DNA of 64,000 nucleotides. Source: Rhodoplanes sp. (GTDB lineage: Bacteria > Pseudomonadota > Alphaproteobacteria > Rhizobiales > Xanthobacteraceae). A program made the position numbers and the translations under genes. The stretch spans positions 186,001-250,000 of the forward strand of contig NZ_JACAAX010000004.1 of assembly GCF_013377085.1 (NCBI RefSeq), read 5' to 3'. Below, piece after piece: positions 1 through 9,113 of the stretch (position 1 is its first letter; every line of letters begins with the position of its first letter). The notes below the pieces were generated by a model. The model was not told the origin of the DNA. It was given only the letters and a program-made list of their open reading frames with translations, and did no database searches.

Positions 1-634
1 CGACGGCGAGATTCTTTCCCTCGCCGACCACCGACAGCACCGCCTCGATGCGGCGGAGATCCTCGGACAAGGGCGCGCCGCCGATCTTCATCTTCACGAC
101 CCGGTAGCCGCGGTCGCGATAGCTCCTCATCTCGTCCTTGAGCTTGTCGTCGTCCTTGCCCGGATAATAGTACCCCCCGGCCGCGTAGACGAAGACCTTG
201 TCGTCGGCCTCGCCGCCGCGATAGCGGTCGGCGAGCAGGCGCCACAGCGGCTTGCCCTCGATCTTGGCGACCGCGTCCCATACCGCCATGTCGACCACGC
301 CGACCGCGACCGAACGCTCGCCGTGGCCGCCCGGCTTCTCGTTGTTCATCAGGGTGCGCCAGATTTTGAACGGATCGAGATTGGCGCCGTCGTCGGTGAT
401 CAGCGATTCCGGCTTCGCGTCGCGCAGGCGCGGCAGGAAGCGGTCGTGCAGCAGGCAGCCGGGGCTGTAGCGGCCATTCGAGTTGAAGCCGTAGCCGACG
501 ACCCGGCGGCCGTCGCGCACCACGTCGGTCACCACCGCGACCAGGCTGCAGGTCATCGTCGAGAAGTCGATATAGGCGTTGCGGATGGCGGAGGCGATCG
601 GGAAGGTCTTTTCGCGGATGTCGACGATGCGCAC
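1..634 (-). CDS. tarD: D(-)-tartrate dehydratase-like enolase-superfamily enzyme (partial)
   Basis: Acid-sugar dehydratase of the mandelate racemase/muconate lactonizing group. It resembles most closely D(-)-tartrate dehydratase, a cytoplasmic Mg-dependent enzyme giving oxaloacetate. Only the N-terminal ~211 residues are present; the barrel metal ligands and the C-terminal half lie beyond the left edge. Visible blocks are RNAYIDFSTMTCSL (~19-31), GFNSNGRY (~49-56), NEKPGGHGERSVAVG (~98-112) and KMKIGG (~181-186). In the last, the two lysines K181 and K183 match the family's KxK active-site motif. The GTG start at 634 is preferred because AGAGGA lies about 7 bases upstream. Family assignment is firm. 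The exact substrate is inferred from resemblance to the Bradyrhizobium enzyme, recalled from memory, and could be another acid sugar. Confidence 0.82.
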   Translation of the reverse strand, partial: MRIVDIREKTFPIASAIRNAYIDFSTMTCSLVAVVTDVVRDGRRVVGYGFNSNGRYSPGCLLHDRFLPRLRDAKPESLITDDGANLDPFKIWRTLMNNEKPGGHGERSVAVGVVDMAVWDAVAKIEGKPLWRLLADRYRGGEADDKVFVYAAGGYYYPGKDDDKLKDEMRSYRDRGYRVVKMKIGGAPLSEDLRRIEAVLSVVGEGKNLAV

Positions 635-761
635 GGGCGATCCTCTCGCGCGGCCGGCCGGCCGGTGGGGCCCTTATGGGCTGCGGGCCTCGTTTAGTCC
701 GCGGTGCGCTGCGGCCACAACGGCTAATTCGGAATGTCGCGGAACCGCCGGCTGCAGGGCG

Positions 762-1493
762 TCAGAACTGCTCGGCGAGGTCGCCGATTCCCATGACATG
801 CGAGATGGTGCGGATTTCCCGCTTCTGATCATCGCGCAATTTGGCCATCAGCGGGGCGGCCACGGCCTTGAGCTGCTCGACGCTGCGGGTGTCGAGGGCC
901 GCCGTCCCCGAATTGCGCTTGTCGTTGCCGCGGCGCCAGACGACGGCCCGCAGGGCCGTCTCGACGGGCGGCCAGAGCTTTTCCTGCTCGGCCGTGAGCT
1001 TCAGTCGCCCCTTGATCGAGGCGATCTGGGCCTCGTTGAGAAGCGTGCTGGCGGGTCGCCCGCGGCCCGGCTCGGGCGGCGCGCCATCCGGCCAGCGCGG
1101 CGGCACCGGCGCGTAGGCCGTCACCGGGCCGGACGGGGGATCGGCGGTCGCGGCGGGGGCGGAGGCGAAGCGATCGGCGAAATCGGTGCGGGACGCCCCG
1201 GCCGCGACCTCGGACAGCGACGTCGCGGTCGGCGACCACTCGGCCAGGAAACGCAGCCGCACGGTCTCGGCGGCCGTCAGCTCGAGCGCTGCCGGCTGCG
1301 GGCCGCGGCCCGACCACATCGCCATGGCGCCGGCGACGATCAGGGCGACGACCAGGGCGAAGACCGGGGCGGCGAGGGTTCGCCACAGCGCCGTGCGCCG
1401 CCGGCGGGTCGGCGCCGGAACGCGTCCGCTCCACGGCGGCGGCTCCCGTCGCGACGGTCGAGTGGGTACCTGCCGAATGGGTCGAACGGCCAT
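762..1493 (-). CDS. LTXXQ-motif (Spy/CpxP-like) membrane-anchored protein
   Basis: A ~243-residue protein with an Arg/Pro-rich N-terminus, one hydrophobic segment (TLAAPVFALVVALIVAGAMA, about residues 39-58) and a long alanine/proline-rich linker. The C-terminal helical part contains IKGRLKLTAEQEKLWPPVE. The LTAEQ pentapeptide fits the LTXXQ motif of Spy/CpxP-type periplasmic stress proteins, so the C-terminal part probably sits in the periplasm, tethered by the N-terminal helix. The frame stays open upstream to a TTG at 1589. The ATG at 1493 is chosen because the upstream residues look like non-coding, Arg-rich translation, but no strong ribosome site marks either start. The specific function is unknown. 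A second, partial LTXXQ protein lies at the right end of the window. Confidence 0.6.
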   Translation of the reverse strand: MAVRPIRQVPTRPSRREPPPWSGRVPAPTRRRRTALWRTLAAPVFALVVALIVAGAMAMWSGRGPQPAALELTAAETVRLRFLAEWSPTATSLSEVAAGASRTDFADRFASAPAATADPPSGPVTAYAPVPPRWPDGAPPEPGRGRPASTLLNEAQIASIKGRLKLTAEQEKLWPPVETALRAVVWRRGNDKRNSGTAALDTRSVEQLKAVAAPLMAKLRDDQKREIRTISHVMGIGDLAEQF

Positions 1494-1889
1494 CGAGACT
1501 CGACTGACATCACGCGTTGAACGGCTGATTGTTCTACGGCCCGGAACCAGGCCGCGGCCTTTCGGACCGGACCGGACTTGATTTAGCAAAAATTATCAAA
1601 GTTCGCGACCTGCGGCCGCCCGTGCGACCCAAGCGGCGCCATCGAGGAGTGTTACGCTTTTAACGCGAATTTAAGGCGCCGCATCCAAGATCGGTATTAG
1701 AGTAACAGGCTAGGATAAGAATTAGTCCGACGGCCCAGGCATCCCCCGCCTACCCGGCCGCCGTGAGAACGTGCGTGGCCTTCTGTCCGACGACCCGGCG
1801 ATGTCCGGGTCCAAAGTGCGGCTCCTCGCGCAAGAGCGCACTGCGGCGGTCCGAGGGCTTCCCGCCACCGCGCCTCGCGTTGCTGGACC
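1494..1889. other. Divergent intergenic region
   Basis: This stretch lies between the leftward LTXXQ protein and the rightward chemoreceptor. It has two relatively AT-rich patches (about 1580-1605 and 1690-1730) in otherwise very GC-rich DNA. They are the natural places for the two divergent promoters, but no convincing -35/-10 pair stands out. No gene is supported here. Confidence 0.5.
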
Positions 1890-4010
1890 ATGATCACGGC
1901 TCCTCGTCGTATCGGCACCAAGCTCGCGCTGTCGGCCGCCATCGGCGTGCTGCTGGTCGCCGGCATGATCGTCAACACCACCCTGAACGGCCGCTCCACC
2001 CTGACCATGACGGGTGTCGCCAACGAGCGGCAGAAGGCGGCCCAGGAGGCCGTCCAGATCGGCCTGCACTTCCAGCGCATGCAGACTTTCAGCCGGGACG
2101 CTCGGCTGGCGCGGGACGAGGCGCAGGTCGATGCCGCCCTGCAGGATCTGGAGAAGAGCTCCGGCGACGGCTTCGCGCTCCTCGACGTGCTGGTGGAGAA
2201 GACCAAGGATGCGGCGAGCAGCGAGAAGCTCGACAAGACCAAGGAGCTCTACGCCGACTATCTCACCGGCGCGGCCGAGCTGGTCGAGAGCCAGCGCGCG
2301 CTGGTCGGCCTGTGGGCCGAGCGGCGCCGCCTCGGCGCCGGCTGGGACGACGGGCTCGCTCGCACGCTCGACCTGATCGCCGAGCAGGCGACGGACACGC
2401 GTGCGCTCGAGGCGCGGCTGCGCGCCGCCGCCGCCGCCGTCAACACGCTGCGCATCGCCTCGCTGCAGTTCGACGAGCTGCGCACGCCCGACCAGGCGGG
2501 CGTCGTCGAGCGTGACGGCGGCGAGGCTGCCGGTCTGCTCGAACGGGCCCGCAAGGCGGCCGAAGACGCCGTTCTCGTCGCGGCCTTCGAGCCGCTGAAC
2601 GCGACGCTCGCCGCCACGCGCGAGACGGCGGCCAGGATCGTCACCACGATCGGCGAGCAGGACGCGCTGCTGGGCGACCGGCTGCATCCCATCGTGGCGC
2701 AGATCGACGCGCTGCTGACCGGGATCGGCGAGGCGTCCAACACGGCGGCTGCGCACGAGATGGAGGTGACCTCGTCGCGGATCGCCGAGGCCACCATGGT
2801 CAACGCCGCGGCCGGGGCCTTCGTCGTGATCGTGCTGATCGGATCCGCCGCGTTCGGCGCGCTCGCCATCGGCCGGCCGATCCGCCGCGTCGGCGCCACC
2901 CTGAGGGCGCTCGCCGACGGCGACAAGACGGTGGCGATCCCCTATGTGACCCGGCGCGACGAGGTGGGCGACAACGCCCGTGCCGCCCAGGCCTTCAAGG
3001 ACAATCTCGAGCAGTTCGCCCGCCTCGAGGTGGACCAGCGCGTCGCCGACGAGCGCGCCGCCAAGCAGCGGCAGGTGGCGGTGCACAGGATCGCCGACGA
3101 GTTCGAGGCGGCGGTCGGCGCCATCGTCGAGACCGTGTCGACGGCCGCGACCGAGCTCGAGCAGGCCTCCGGCAGCCTGACCCGGACGGCAGAGACCACC
3201 CAGCACCTGTCCACCGCCGTTGCGGCTGCCTCCGAGCAGGCGTCGGCGAATGTCGAGAGCGTCGCCTCGGCGACCACCGAGATGACCTCGTCGGTCGGCG
3301 AGATCAGCCGCCAGGTGCAGGAATCGACCCGCATCGCCGGCGAGGCGGTCCGACAGGCCGAGAAGACCGACGGCCGCATCGGTGCGCTGTCGCAGGCGGC
3401 CAGCCGTATCGGCGACGTCGTCAAGCTGATCACGGCGATCGCCGAGCAAACGAACCTGCTGGCGCTGAATGCGACCATCGAAGCCGCCCGGGCCGGCGAC
3501 GCCGGCCGCGGGTTCGCCGTGGTGGCGAACGAGGTCAAGGCGCTCGCCGCTCAGACCGGCAAGGCGACCGGCGAGATCGGTGCCCAGATCGCCGGCATGC
3601 AGGCGGCGACGCACGACTCGGTCGCGGCCATCAAGGAGATCGGCGGCACCATCGGCCATATCGCGGAGATCGCCGCTGCCATCGCGGCGGCGGTCGAGGA
3701 GCAGGGGGCCGCGACTGCGGAGGTCGCGCGCAACATCCAGCAGGCCTCGCACGGCACCGCCCAGGTCGCCCGCACGATCGGCGAGGTCAGCCGCGGGGCG
3801 GACGCCACCGAGGCGGCGTCCGAGCAGGTGCGCAACTCGGCGACCTTGCTGGCCAGCGAGGGCGGCAAGCTCAAGGAGGAGGTGCGGCGCTTCCTGACGA
3901 ATGTGCGGACCGGGCCGCTCGACCGCCGCGACGGCGACGACAGCGGCTATGCCGGGCCCGAACGCCGCGGCGGCCGCGACGCCGCAAGCGAGGCCGCGCG
4001 GGTGGCGTGA
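1890..4010 (+). CDS. Methyl-accepting chemotaxis protein
   Basis: Transmembrane chemoreceptor (706 aa) that would signal to CheA/CheW. TM1 is about residues 11-31 ([18 protein letters not shown]). It is followed by a ~260-residue periplasmic helical sensor; its length and helical character suggest a helical bimodular (HBM) type, which is inference. TM2 is about 303-328, a HAMP domain about 329-382, then the cytoplasmic signalling hairpin with the hallmark tip [20 protein letters not shown] at about 519-538. There is no C-terminal CheR/CheB-tethering pentapeptide; the tail is polar ([12 protein letters not shown]). The ligand is unknown. The downstream ABC importer is a possible functional partner only by proximity, with a 212-base gap between them. 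Confidence 0.93.
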   Translation: MITAPRRIGTKLALSAAIGVLLVAGMIVNTTLNGRSTLTMTGVANERQKAAQEAVQIGLHFQRMQTFSRDARLARDEAQVDAALQDLEKSSGDGFALLDVLVEKTKDAASSEKLDKTKELYADYLTGAAELVESQRALVGLWAERRRLGAGWDDGLARTLDLIAEQATDTRALEARLRAAAAAVNTLRIASLQFDELRTPDQAGVVERDGGEAAGLLERARKAAEDAVLVAAFEPLNATLAATRETAARIVTTIGEQDALLGDRLHPIVAQIDALLTGIGEASNTAAAHEMEVTSSRIAEATMVNAAAGAFVVIVLIGSAAFGALAIGRPIRRVGATLRALADGDKTVAIPYVTRRDEVGDNARAAQAFKDNLEQFARLEVDQRVADERAAKQRQVAVHRIADEFEAAVGAIVETVSTAATELEQASGSLTRTAETTQHLSTAVAAASEQASANVESVASATTEMTSSVGEISRQVQESTRIAGEAVRQAEKTDGRIGALSQAASRIGDVVKLITAIAEQTNLLALNATIEAARAGDAGRGFAVVANEVKALAAQTGKATGEIGAQIAGMQAATHDSVAAIKEIGGTIGHIAEIAAAIAAAVEEQGAATAEVARNIQQASHGTAQVARTIGEVSRGADATEAASEQVRNSATLLASEGGKLKEEVRRFLTNVRTGPLDRRDGDDSGYAGPERRGGRDAASEAARVA

Positions 4011-4222
4011 CCCGGCGCGGCCATCGCCGCCGCGTTGCGTCTCCGATAAAATATCACTTGAAACGATCGCCCGACGCTGCGTTCAATCACGCAGCGGCGG
4101 GCCGCCATGCCTGCCGCCCGTCCGCGTGCGGAACCCCCTGCCGGCAAAACCGTGCTGGTCCGCGTGCGCAGGTGCGAGCGAGCCCCTCGAGAGGCTCGCC
4201 GCCCGGGAGGAAAGGCGTGCGA

Positions 4223-5080
4223 ATGAGCGACCCTACGGTAGTCCCGTGGCCGCGGCCGGTGTCGGCCGCCCGGCCGGAGAGCGTGCTGACCGTCGACGAC
4301 ATCCTGGTGCGATTCCAGACCCGCGACGCCTCCGTGACGGCCGTCGACCGCATGACGTTCGACGTACGGCACGGCGAGTTCATCTCGGTGATCGGGCCCT
4401 CGGGCTGCGGCAAGTCGACCCTGTTCAACGTGATCGGCGGCCTGATCACGCCGACCTCCGGCCTGGTGACGGTGGCGGGTGAGCCGATCCGCGGCCCGCA
4501 TCCGGCGATCGGCATGGTGTTCCAGGAGGAGTCGACCTTTCCCTGGCGCACCGTCCTCGACAATGTCGCGTTTCCGCTCGAGGTGCGCGGTGTGTCGCGC
4601 CGCGTGCGCCTCGAGAAGGCGCGCGACGTCGTCGCCATGGTCGGCCTCACGGGCTTCGAGGGCCACTATCCGTCCGAGCTGTCGGGGGGCATGCGCCAGC
4701 GCGTCTCGATCGCCCGCACGCTCGCCTCCGAGCCGAAGATCCTGCTGATGGACGAGCCCTTCGCGGCACTCGACGAGCAGACGAGGCTGCTGCTCGGCGA
4801 CAAGGTGCTGCAGATCCAGCAGACGCTGAAGCAGACCACGCTGCTGATCACCCACTCGATCACCGAGGCCGTGCAGCTCTCCGACCGGGTCGTGGTGATG
4901 AGCTACCGGCCCGGCCGGCTGAAGCGCATCGTCGACATCGACCTGCCGCATCCGCGCACCTCGGAGATCATGACCAGCGACGCCTTCGGCCACTACGTGG
5001 CGGAGATCTGGGGTGATCTGCGCGACGAGGCGAGCCGCGGCATGGCCGAGGCCGAGGCGTCGCGCGGAGCTCGCACATGA
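4223..5080 (+). CDS. ABC transporter ATP-binding protein, NitT/TauT (SsuB-like) family
   Basis: Cytoplasmic ATPase (285 aa) of an importer for nitrate, sulfonate, taurine or similar small organic anions. Walker A is GPSGCGKST, the Q-loop is in VFQEEST, the signature is LSGGMRQR and Walker B is ILLMDEPFAALDE. The switch histidine is in LLITHSITEA. The ATG at 4223 is chosen because GGGAGGAAAG sits about 8-17 bases upstream and the family alignment starts soon after. A longer frame back to 4007 overlaps the chemoreceptor and reads as non-coding. Its stop overlaps the next gene's start (ATGA), so it heads a coupled operon with two permeases and a binding protein. The substrate cannot be told from sequence. 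Confidence 0.93.
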   Translation: MSDPTVVPWPRPVSAARPESVLTVDDILVRFQTRDASVTAVDRMTFDVRHGEFISVIGPSGCGKSTLFNVIGGLITPTSGLVTVAGEPIRGPHPAIGMVFQEESTFPWRTVLDNVAFPLEVRGVSRRVRLEKARDVVAMVGLTGFEGHYPSELSGGMRQRVSIARTLASEPKILLMDEPFAALDEQTRLLLGDKVLQIQQTLKQTTLLITHSITEAVQLSDRVVVMSYRPGRLKRIVDIDLPHPRTSEIMTSDAFGHYVAEIWGDLRDEASRGMAEAEASRGART

Positions 5081-5838
5081 GTATTTCGCGCGCGGATCAT
5101 GCGCCGGCGCTGGTCGGTGCGGCGACTCTGCTCGGCCTGTTCGCGCTGCTCGAGCTGGCGATCCGGGCCGGCCTGGTCGACCGCTATGTCGTGCCGCCGC
5201 CGAGCGACGTGGTGGCGAGCTTCGCTCGCATCGTCACCGAGGAGGACATCCCGCACCGCTTCGCCCAGACGGCGCTGGAAGGCCTCGGCGCCGCCGTGCT
5301 GATCGCGCTGGTCGGCATTCCGGCCGGCCTGCTGCTCTATCGCCACATGGTGCTGCGCGTCGCCGTGCAGAGCTGGGTGGCCGCGCTCGCCGCCGCGCCG
5401 CTGGTGCTCGCCTATCCGCTGTTCCTGGTGATCTTCGGCCGCAGCGCCATGACCATCGTGATGATGGGCTTCATCTCCGGCGTCGCCCCGGTGACGTTGA
5501 AGACGCTCGAAGGCCTGTCCGCGACCCGGCGTGTACTGATCGATGTCGGGCGCAGCCTCAAGTTGACGCCGGCCCAGCAATTCCGGCTGGTGCTGCTGCC
5601 GGCGGCGGTGCCGACCATCTTCGTCGGCCTGCGGCTCGGCCTCGTCTTCGCGCTGATCAACATCGTCGGGCTGGAGTTTCTGATCAATTTCGGCGGGCTC
5701 GGCCAGCTCATCAACGAGCTTGCCGAACGTTACGACCTCGCCGGCACCTATGCGGCGATCGCCTTCGTGGTGCTGGTGAGCGTGCTGTTCTTCCTCGCTT
5801 TGGAGAGGACCGAGCGATGGCTGAGACCCGGACGATAG
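5077..5838 (+). CDS. ABC transporter permease 1, NitT/TauT family
   Basis: Inner-membrane permease (253 aa) of the importer, with about six hydrophobic segments. It carries the BPD-type coupling loop near residues 155-190 (GLSATRRVLIDVGRSLKLTP) that docks on the ATPase. It starts with the ATGA overlap at the end of the ATPase gene. It differs clearly in sequence from the second permease, so the channel is probably a heterodimer. Its last ~20 bases overlap the start of the second permease. Confidence 0.9.
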   Translation: MSISRADHAPALVGAATLLGLFALLELAIRAGLVDRYVVPPPSDVVASFARIVTEEDIPHRFAQTALEGLGAAVLIALVGIPAGLLLYRHMVLRVAVQSWVAALAAAPLVLAYPLFLVIFGRSAMTIVMMGFISGVAPVTLKTLEGLSATRRVLIDVGRSLKLTPAQQFRLVLLPAAVPTIFVGLRLGLVFALINIVGLEFLINFGGLGQLINELAERYDLAGTYAAIAFVVLVSVLFFLALERTERWLRPGR

Positions 5839-6605
5839 TCGCACTGCCGATCACGCCCCGGCTCGGGGCGGTGATGCGGCTCCGGCTATTTCTCATCCTC
5901 GGCGTGCTTATCATGTGGGAGGCGACCGCCGCCTCCGGCTTGTTGTTTCGCGACGTCGTGCCGTCGAGCGTCACGGTGGTGCGGGCGCTGGTCCGGCTGC
6001 TGATCGATCCGGACTTCTGGGGGAATTTCGGCGTCACGGCCGGCGAGGTGTTGGCGGCGCTGGCGATCGGCGCGACGGCCGGACTCGCCGCGGGCCTGCT
6101 GCTCGGTGCCAGCCGGTTTCTCGGCCGCGCCTACGAGCCCTATCTCAACAGCCTCGCGCCGACCCCAAAAATCATCTTCTTCCCGGTGATGATCATGGCG
6201 TTCGGCGTCTATGCGGGCTCCAAGGTCGCCATGGGGGCGCTGTCGGCGTTCTTCCCCGTCGCGCTCTCGACGGCCGGCGGCATGCGCGAGGTCGATGCGG
6301 CGCTCGTGAAGGTCGGCCGCAGCTTCCGCCTGTCGACCTGGCAGATGGTGACGAAGATCTATCTGCCGGCGATCCGCGTTCCCGTGCTCAACGGGATGCG
6401 GCTCGGCTTCGGCGTCGCCGTCATCGGCGTGCTGCTGGCCGAGACCAAGCTGTCCAACCAGGGGCTCGGCTATCTGGTCATGCAGGCCTATGCGCGCTTC
6501 GACATGCCGCAGATGTACGCGATCCTGCTGGTCGTGTTCGCCGTCGCGGTCGCGCTCAACGCCGGACTCGGCCGGCTGACCGAGCCTCGGCATCGGCGCA
6601 CCTGA
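5817..6605 (+). CDS. ABC transporter permease 2, NitT/TauT family
   Basis: Second inner-membrane permease (262 aa). Hydrophobic segments begin at LFLILGVLIMWEATAASGL. The coupling region REVDAALVKVGRSFRLSTWQ is the EAA-like loop facing the ATPase. The ATG at 5817, in an overlap with the end of permease 1, gives the expected family length. A longer upstream frame runs through permease 1 and is an out-of-frame artefact. It is followed by a repeat element and then the binding protein. Confidence 0.9.
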   Translation: MAETRTIVALPITPRLGAVMRLRLFLILGVLIMWEATAASGLLFRDVVPSSVTVVRALVRLLIDPDFWGNFGVTAGEVLAALAIGATAGLAAGLLLGASRFLGRAYEPYLNSLAPTPKIIFFPVMIMAFGVYAGSKVAMGALSAFFPVALSTAGGMREVDAALVKVGRSFRLSTWQMVTKIYLPAIRVPVLNGMRLGFGVAVIGVLLAETKLSNQGLGYLVMQAYARFDMPQMYAILLVVFAVAVALNAGLGRLTEPRHRRT

Positions 6606-6620
6606 GGCGCTTCGATCTCC

Positions 6621-6698
6621 GCTCATTCCCGCGAATGCGGGAATCCAGAGACCGGAACGCGAGACATCTGGGTCCCCGCTTTCGCGGGGACGAACGGA
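6621..6698. repeat. Extragenic paired-hairpin repeat (permease 2 / binding protein gap)
   Basis: Two short hairpins in tandem: ATTCCCGCgaatGCGGGAAT, then TCCCCGCtttcGCGGGGA, separated by about 25 bases. The layout matches the other paired-hairpin repeats in this window (near 22.4, 25.0, 29.5 and 44.8 kb), although the sequence subtype differs. It lies inside a transporter operon, so it may attenuate or stabilise the message for the downstream binding protein. Confidence 0.75.
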
Positions 6699-6751
6699 GG
6701 CGGTTTTCGTCGACGAGAGATCAACCAAGAGAGAAACGTGGAGGACCCCCG

Positions 6752-7711
6752 ATGACACTGACAAAATGGTGGCCGGTCGGCGCCGCGATGCTGGTCGCAA
6801 CGGCCGTGACCCCAGCTCAGGCCGAGGACACGCTGAAGCTCGCCATCGGTCAGCGCGGCAACTGGGACACGGCGATCCCCGAGCTCGGCCAGCGCGCCGG
6901 AATCTTCAAGAAGCACGGGCTGACCCTCGAGCTCCTTTACACCCAGGGCGGCGGCGAGACCCAGCAGGCGGTGCTGTCGGGGAGCGTCGACGTCGGCGTC
7001 GCCGCCGGCACGCTCGGCGTCGTCGGCGCCTTCTCCAAGGGCGCGCCGGTGCGCATCCTCGGCGCCCAGGCGACCGGTGCGGCGGACTTCTGGTATGTGC
7101 GCAGCGAGTCGAAGCTGAAGGCCATCAAGGACGCCGACGCCGCGACCACCATCGCCTTCTCGACCAACGGCTCGTCGACCAACAGCGTCGTGCTCGCCTT
7201 CCTCAAGCAGTACGACTTGAAGTCCAAGCCGGTCGCCACCGGCAGCCCGCCGGCGACCTTCACGCAGGTGATGTCCGGCCAGATCGATGTCGGCTGGTCG
7301 TCGCCGCCGTTCGGCTTCGACGCCATGGACCAGGGCAAGATCCGCATCGTCGCCAAGGCGACCGACGTGCCCGAGGTGCGCGACCAGTCGATCCGCACGC
7401 TGATCACCAATGTTCGGGCCCTGCAGGGCAAGGGCGATGCGCTGGCCCGCTTCATGGCCGGCTATCGCGAGACCATCGACTGGATGTATTCGGACGACGC
7501 CGCGCTGAAAGCCTATGCCGAGTTCGCCGGCACCACGCTGCCGGTGGCCAGCCGTATCCGCGACGAGTTCTTCCCCAAGTCGCTGCTCGATCCCGACCGC
7601 ATGGCCGGCATGGACGTGATCATGCGCGACGCCGTGTCCTTCAAGGTGATCCCGGCGCCGCTGACGAAGGCGCAGCTCGACGAGCTGATCAGGATTCCGC
7701 CGCGCAAGTGA
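6752..7711 (+). CDS. ABC transporter substrate-binding protein, NitT/TauT family
   Basis: Periplasmic solute receptor (319 aa) for the importer encoded just upstream. It has a Sec signal peptide of ~24 residues ending TPAQA before EDTLKLAIG. The mature part has the SsuA/TauA-type two-lobe pattern: IFKKHGLTLELLYTQGGGET, the block VDVGVAAGTLGVVGAF, and YVRSESKLKAIKDAD in the hinge region. The ATG at 6752 follows GTGGAGGACC. Ligand specificity is not readable. Being last in the operon, after a hairpin repeat, is unusual but still fits a dedicated receptor. Confidence 0.9.
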   Translation: MTLTKWWPVGAAMLVATAVTPAQAEDTLKLAIGQRGNWDTAIPELGQRAGIFKKHGLTLELLYTQGGGETQQAVLSGSVDVGVAAGTLGVVGAFSKGAPVRILGAQATGAADFWYVRSESKLKAIKDADAATTIAFSTNGSSTNSVVLAFLKQYDLKSKPVATGSPPATFTQVMSGQIDVGWSSPPFGFDAMDQGKIRIVAKATDVPEVRDQSIRTLITNVRALQGKGDALARFMAGYRETIDWMYSDDAALKAYAEFAGTTLPVASRIRDEFFPKSLLDPDRMAGMDVIMRDAVSFKVIPAPLTKAQLDELIRIPPRK

Positions 7712-7756
7712 GCGCCGGCGCGACGGCGTCGCCCGAGCCCGCCGTGACCCGCGGTC

Positions 7757-8902
7757 TCACCAGCCGTGAAAGCGGCTCCAGATCCGCGTCGCGCCGTCGC
7801 CGTCGACGACCTGATAGGCGTCGAATTGGGTGGCGGTGGCGCAGGCGTGGTTGGGCAGGATCCGCAGACGCGCCCCGATCGGGAAACGCTGCGCGATCTC
7901 GCGGTCGGGGACGCCGTCGCGACGCGCGACGATGCCGTGCTCCTGGTTGGCGCCGCTCATGACGTAGCCGTCGACCAGAGCGCCGGCGAGGTCGCACACT
8001 GCGCCATAGCCGTAGTCGACGGCTTGCGCCTGCGTCCCGCGGTCGCGGCTCATCGCCATCCAGCCGGCGTCGACGATGGCCCAGCCCTTGTCGGTCTGGT
8101 GGCCGATCACGGTGGCGAGCACCGACAGCGCGATGTCCTGCGGCCGGCAGACGCCGACATTCGCCATCACCAGGTCGAAGAACACGTAGACGCCGGCCCG
8201 CACCTCGGTGACGCCGTCGAGCGTTTGGGCCGACAGCGCCGTCGGGGTCGAGCCGATGCTGACCTCCAGGCACGGCAGCCCGGCGGCGCGCAGACGCGAC
8301 GCGGCACGGACGCAGCGGCTGCGCTCCTGCTCGGCCATCTGCTGCAGCGCCTCCGGCGTGCTCAGCCCATAGGAGCTGCCGGCATGGGTCAGCACGCCCG
8401 TGAGGATCGCGCCGCCGCGGTCGAGCTTGGTGCCGATCTCGATCAGCAAGTCGTCGTCCGGCGCCACGCCGGAACGGTGGCCGTCGGTGTCGACCTCGAT
8501 CATCACCTCGAACGCATGGGTCTCGGCGCGGCCCTTGTCGATCACGGCGTCGGCGCCCGCGAGCGAGTCCACCAGGATCACGAGCCGGCAGCCGGCGCGG
8601 CGCAGCCGCAGCACGCGGTCGAGCTTTTGCGGGGCGATGCCGACCGCATAGAGGATGTCGTCGAACCCGGCGGCGAAGTACTCCTCCGCCTCCTTCAGGG
8701 TCGAGACCGTGATGCCGCGTCCGCCGGCCTGCTGCTGCAGGCGGCCGACCTCGATGCATTTCGAGGTCTTGATGTGCGGGCGCAGCCTCGTGCCGAGCGC
8801 CGTGATGCGGCTCTGCATGGTGCCGATGTTGCGCATCATCAGCGTGCGGTCGATCAAGGCGGCGGGCGTTTCGATACCGTCGAGTGTCATGGTCGGTGTC
8901 AT
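7757..8902 (-). CDS. DSD1-type PLP enzyme (D-threonine aldolase / D-serine dehydratase-like)
   Basis: Fold-type III PLP enzyme (~381 aa) acting on D-beta-hydroxy-amino acids. The PLP lysine is in RPHIKTSK near the N-terminus. The barrel continues with GITVSTLKEAEEYFAAG, EVDTDGHRSGV and SIGSTPTAL. The C-terminus has ILPNHACATATQF, whose His and Cys match the metal-binding pair of this family. Cytoplasmic. Two in-frame ATGs at 8902 and 8890 lie in a tandem 12-base duplication; 8902 is listed, but 8890 (MTLDGIETPAAL) is equally likely, and neither has a clear ribosome site. Whether it cleaves D-threonine or dehydrates D-serine cannot be told. It converges with the binding-protein gene. Confidence 0.85.
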   Translation of the reverse strand: MTPTMTLDGIETPAALIDRTLMMRNIGTMQSRITALGTRLRPHIKTSKCIEVGRLQQQAGGRGITVSTLKEAEEYFAAGFDDILYAVGIAPQKLDRVLRLRRAGCRLVILVDSLAGADAVIDKGRAETHAFEVMIEVDTDGHRSGVAPDDDLLIEIGTKLDRGGAILTGVLTHAGSSYGLSTPEALQQMAEQERSRCVRAASRLRAAGLPCLEVSIGSTPTALSAQTLDGVTEVRAGVYVFFDLVMANVGVCRPQDIALSVLATVIGHQTDKGWAIVDAGWMAMSRDRGTQAQAVDYGYGAVCDLAGALVDGYVMSGANQEHGIVARRDGVPDREIAQRFPIGARLRILPNHACATATQFDAYQVVDGDGATRIWSRFHGW

Positions 8903-9113
8903 GGTCGGTGTCTTGGCGGCGGGCAGGATCACGCAGGCGGCGTCGGTCGACGCCGGAGAGGGATCCGACGCCGGCGCCACCCTAGGTCATCGGCGAGCGC
9001 GCCGTCGAGAAGGTCGGCGAGGCTGCGCGGCGCAGGCTGCGACGCGCTGGCACACCGGTGCGGGATCGACGGCACGTCACGCGACCGAGGTCCGCGTCGC
9101 CGCAAGGCTAGTC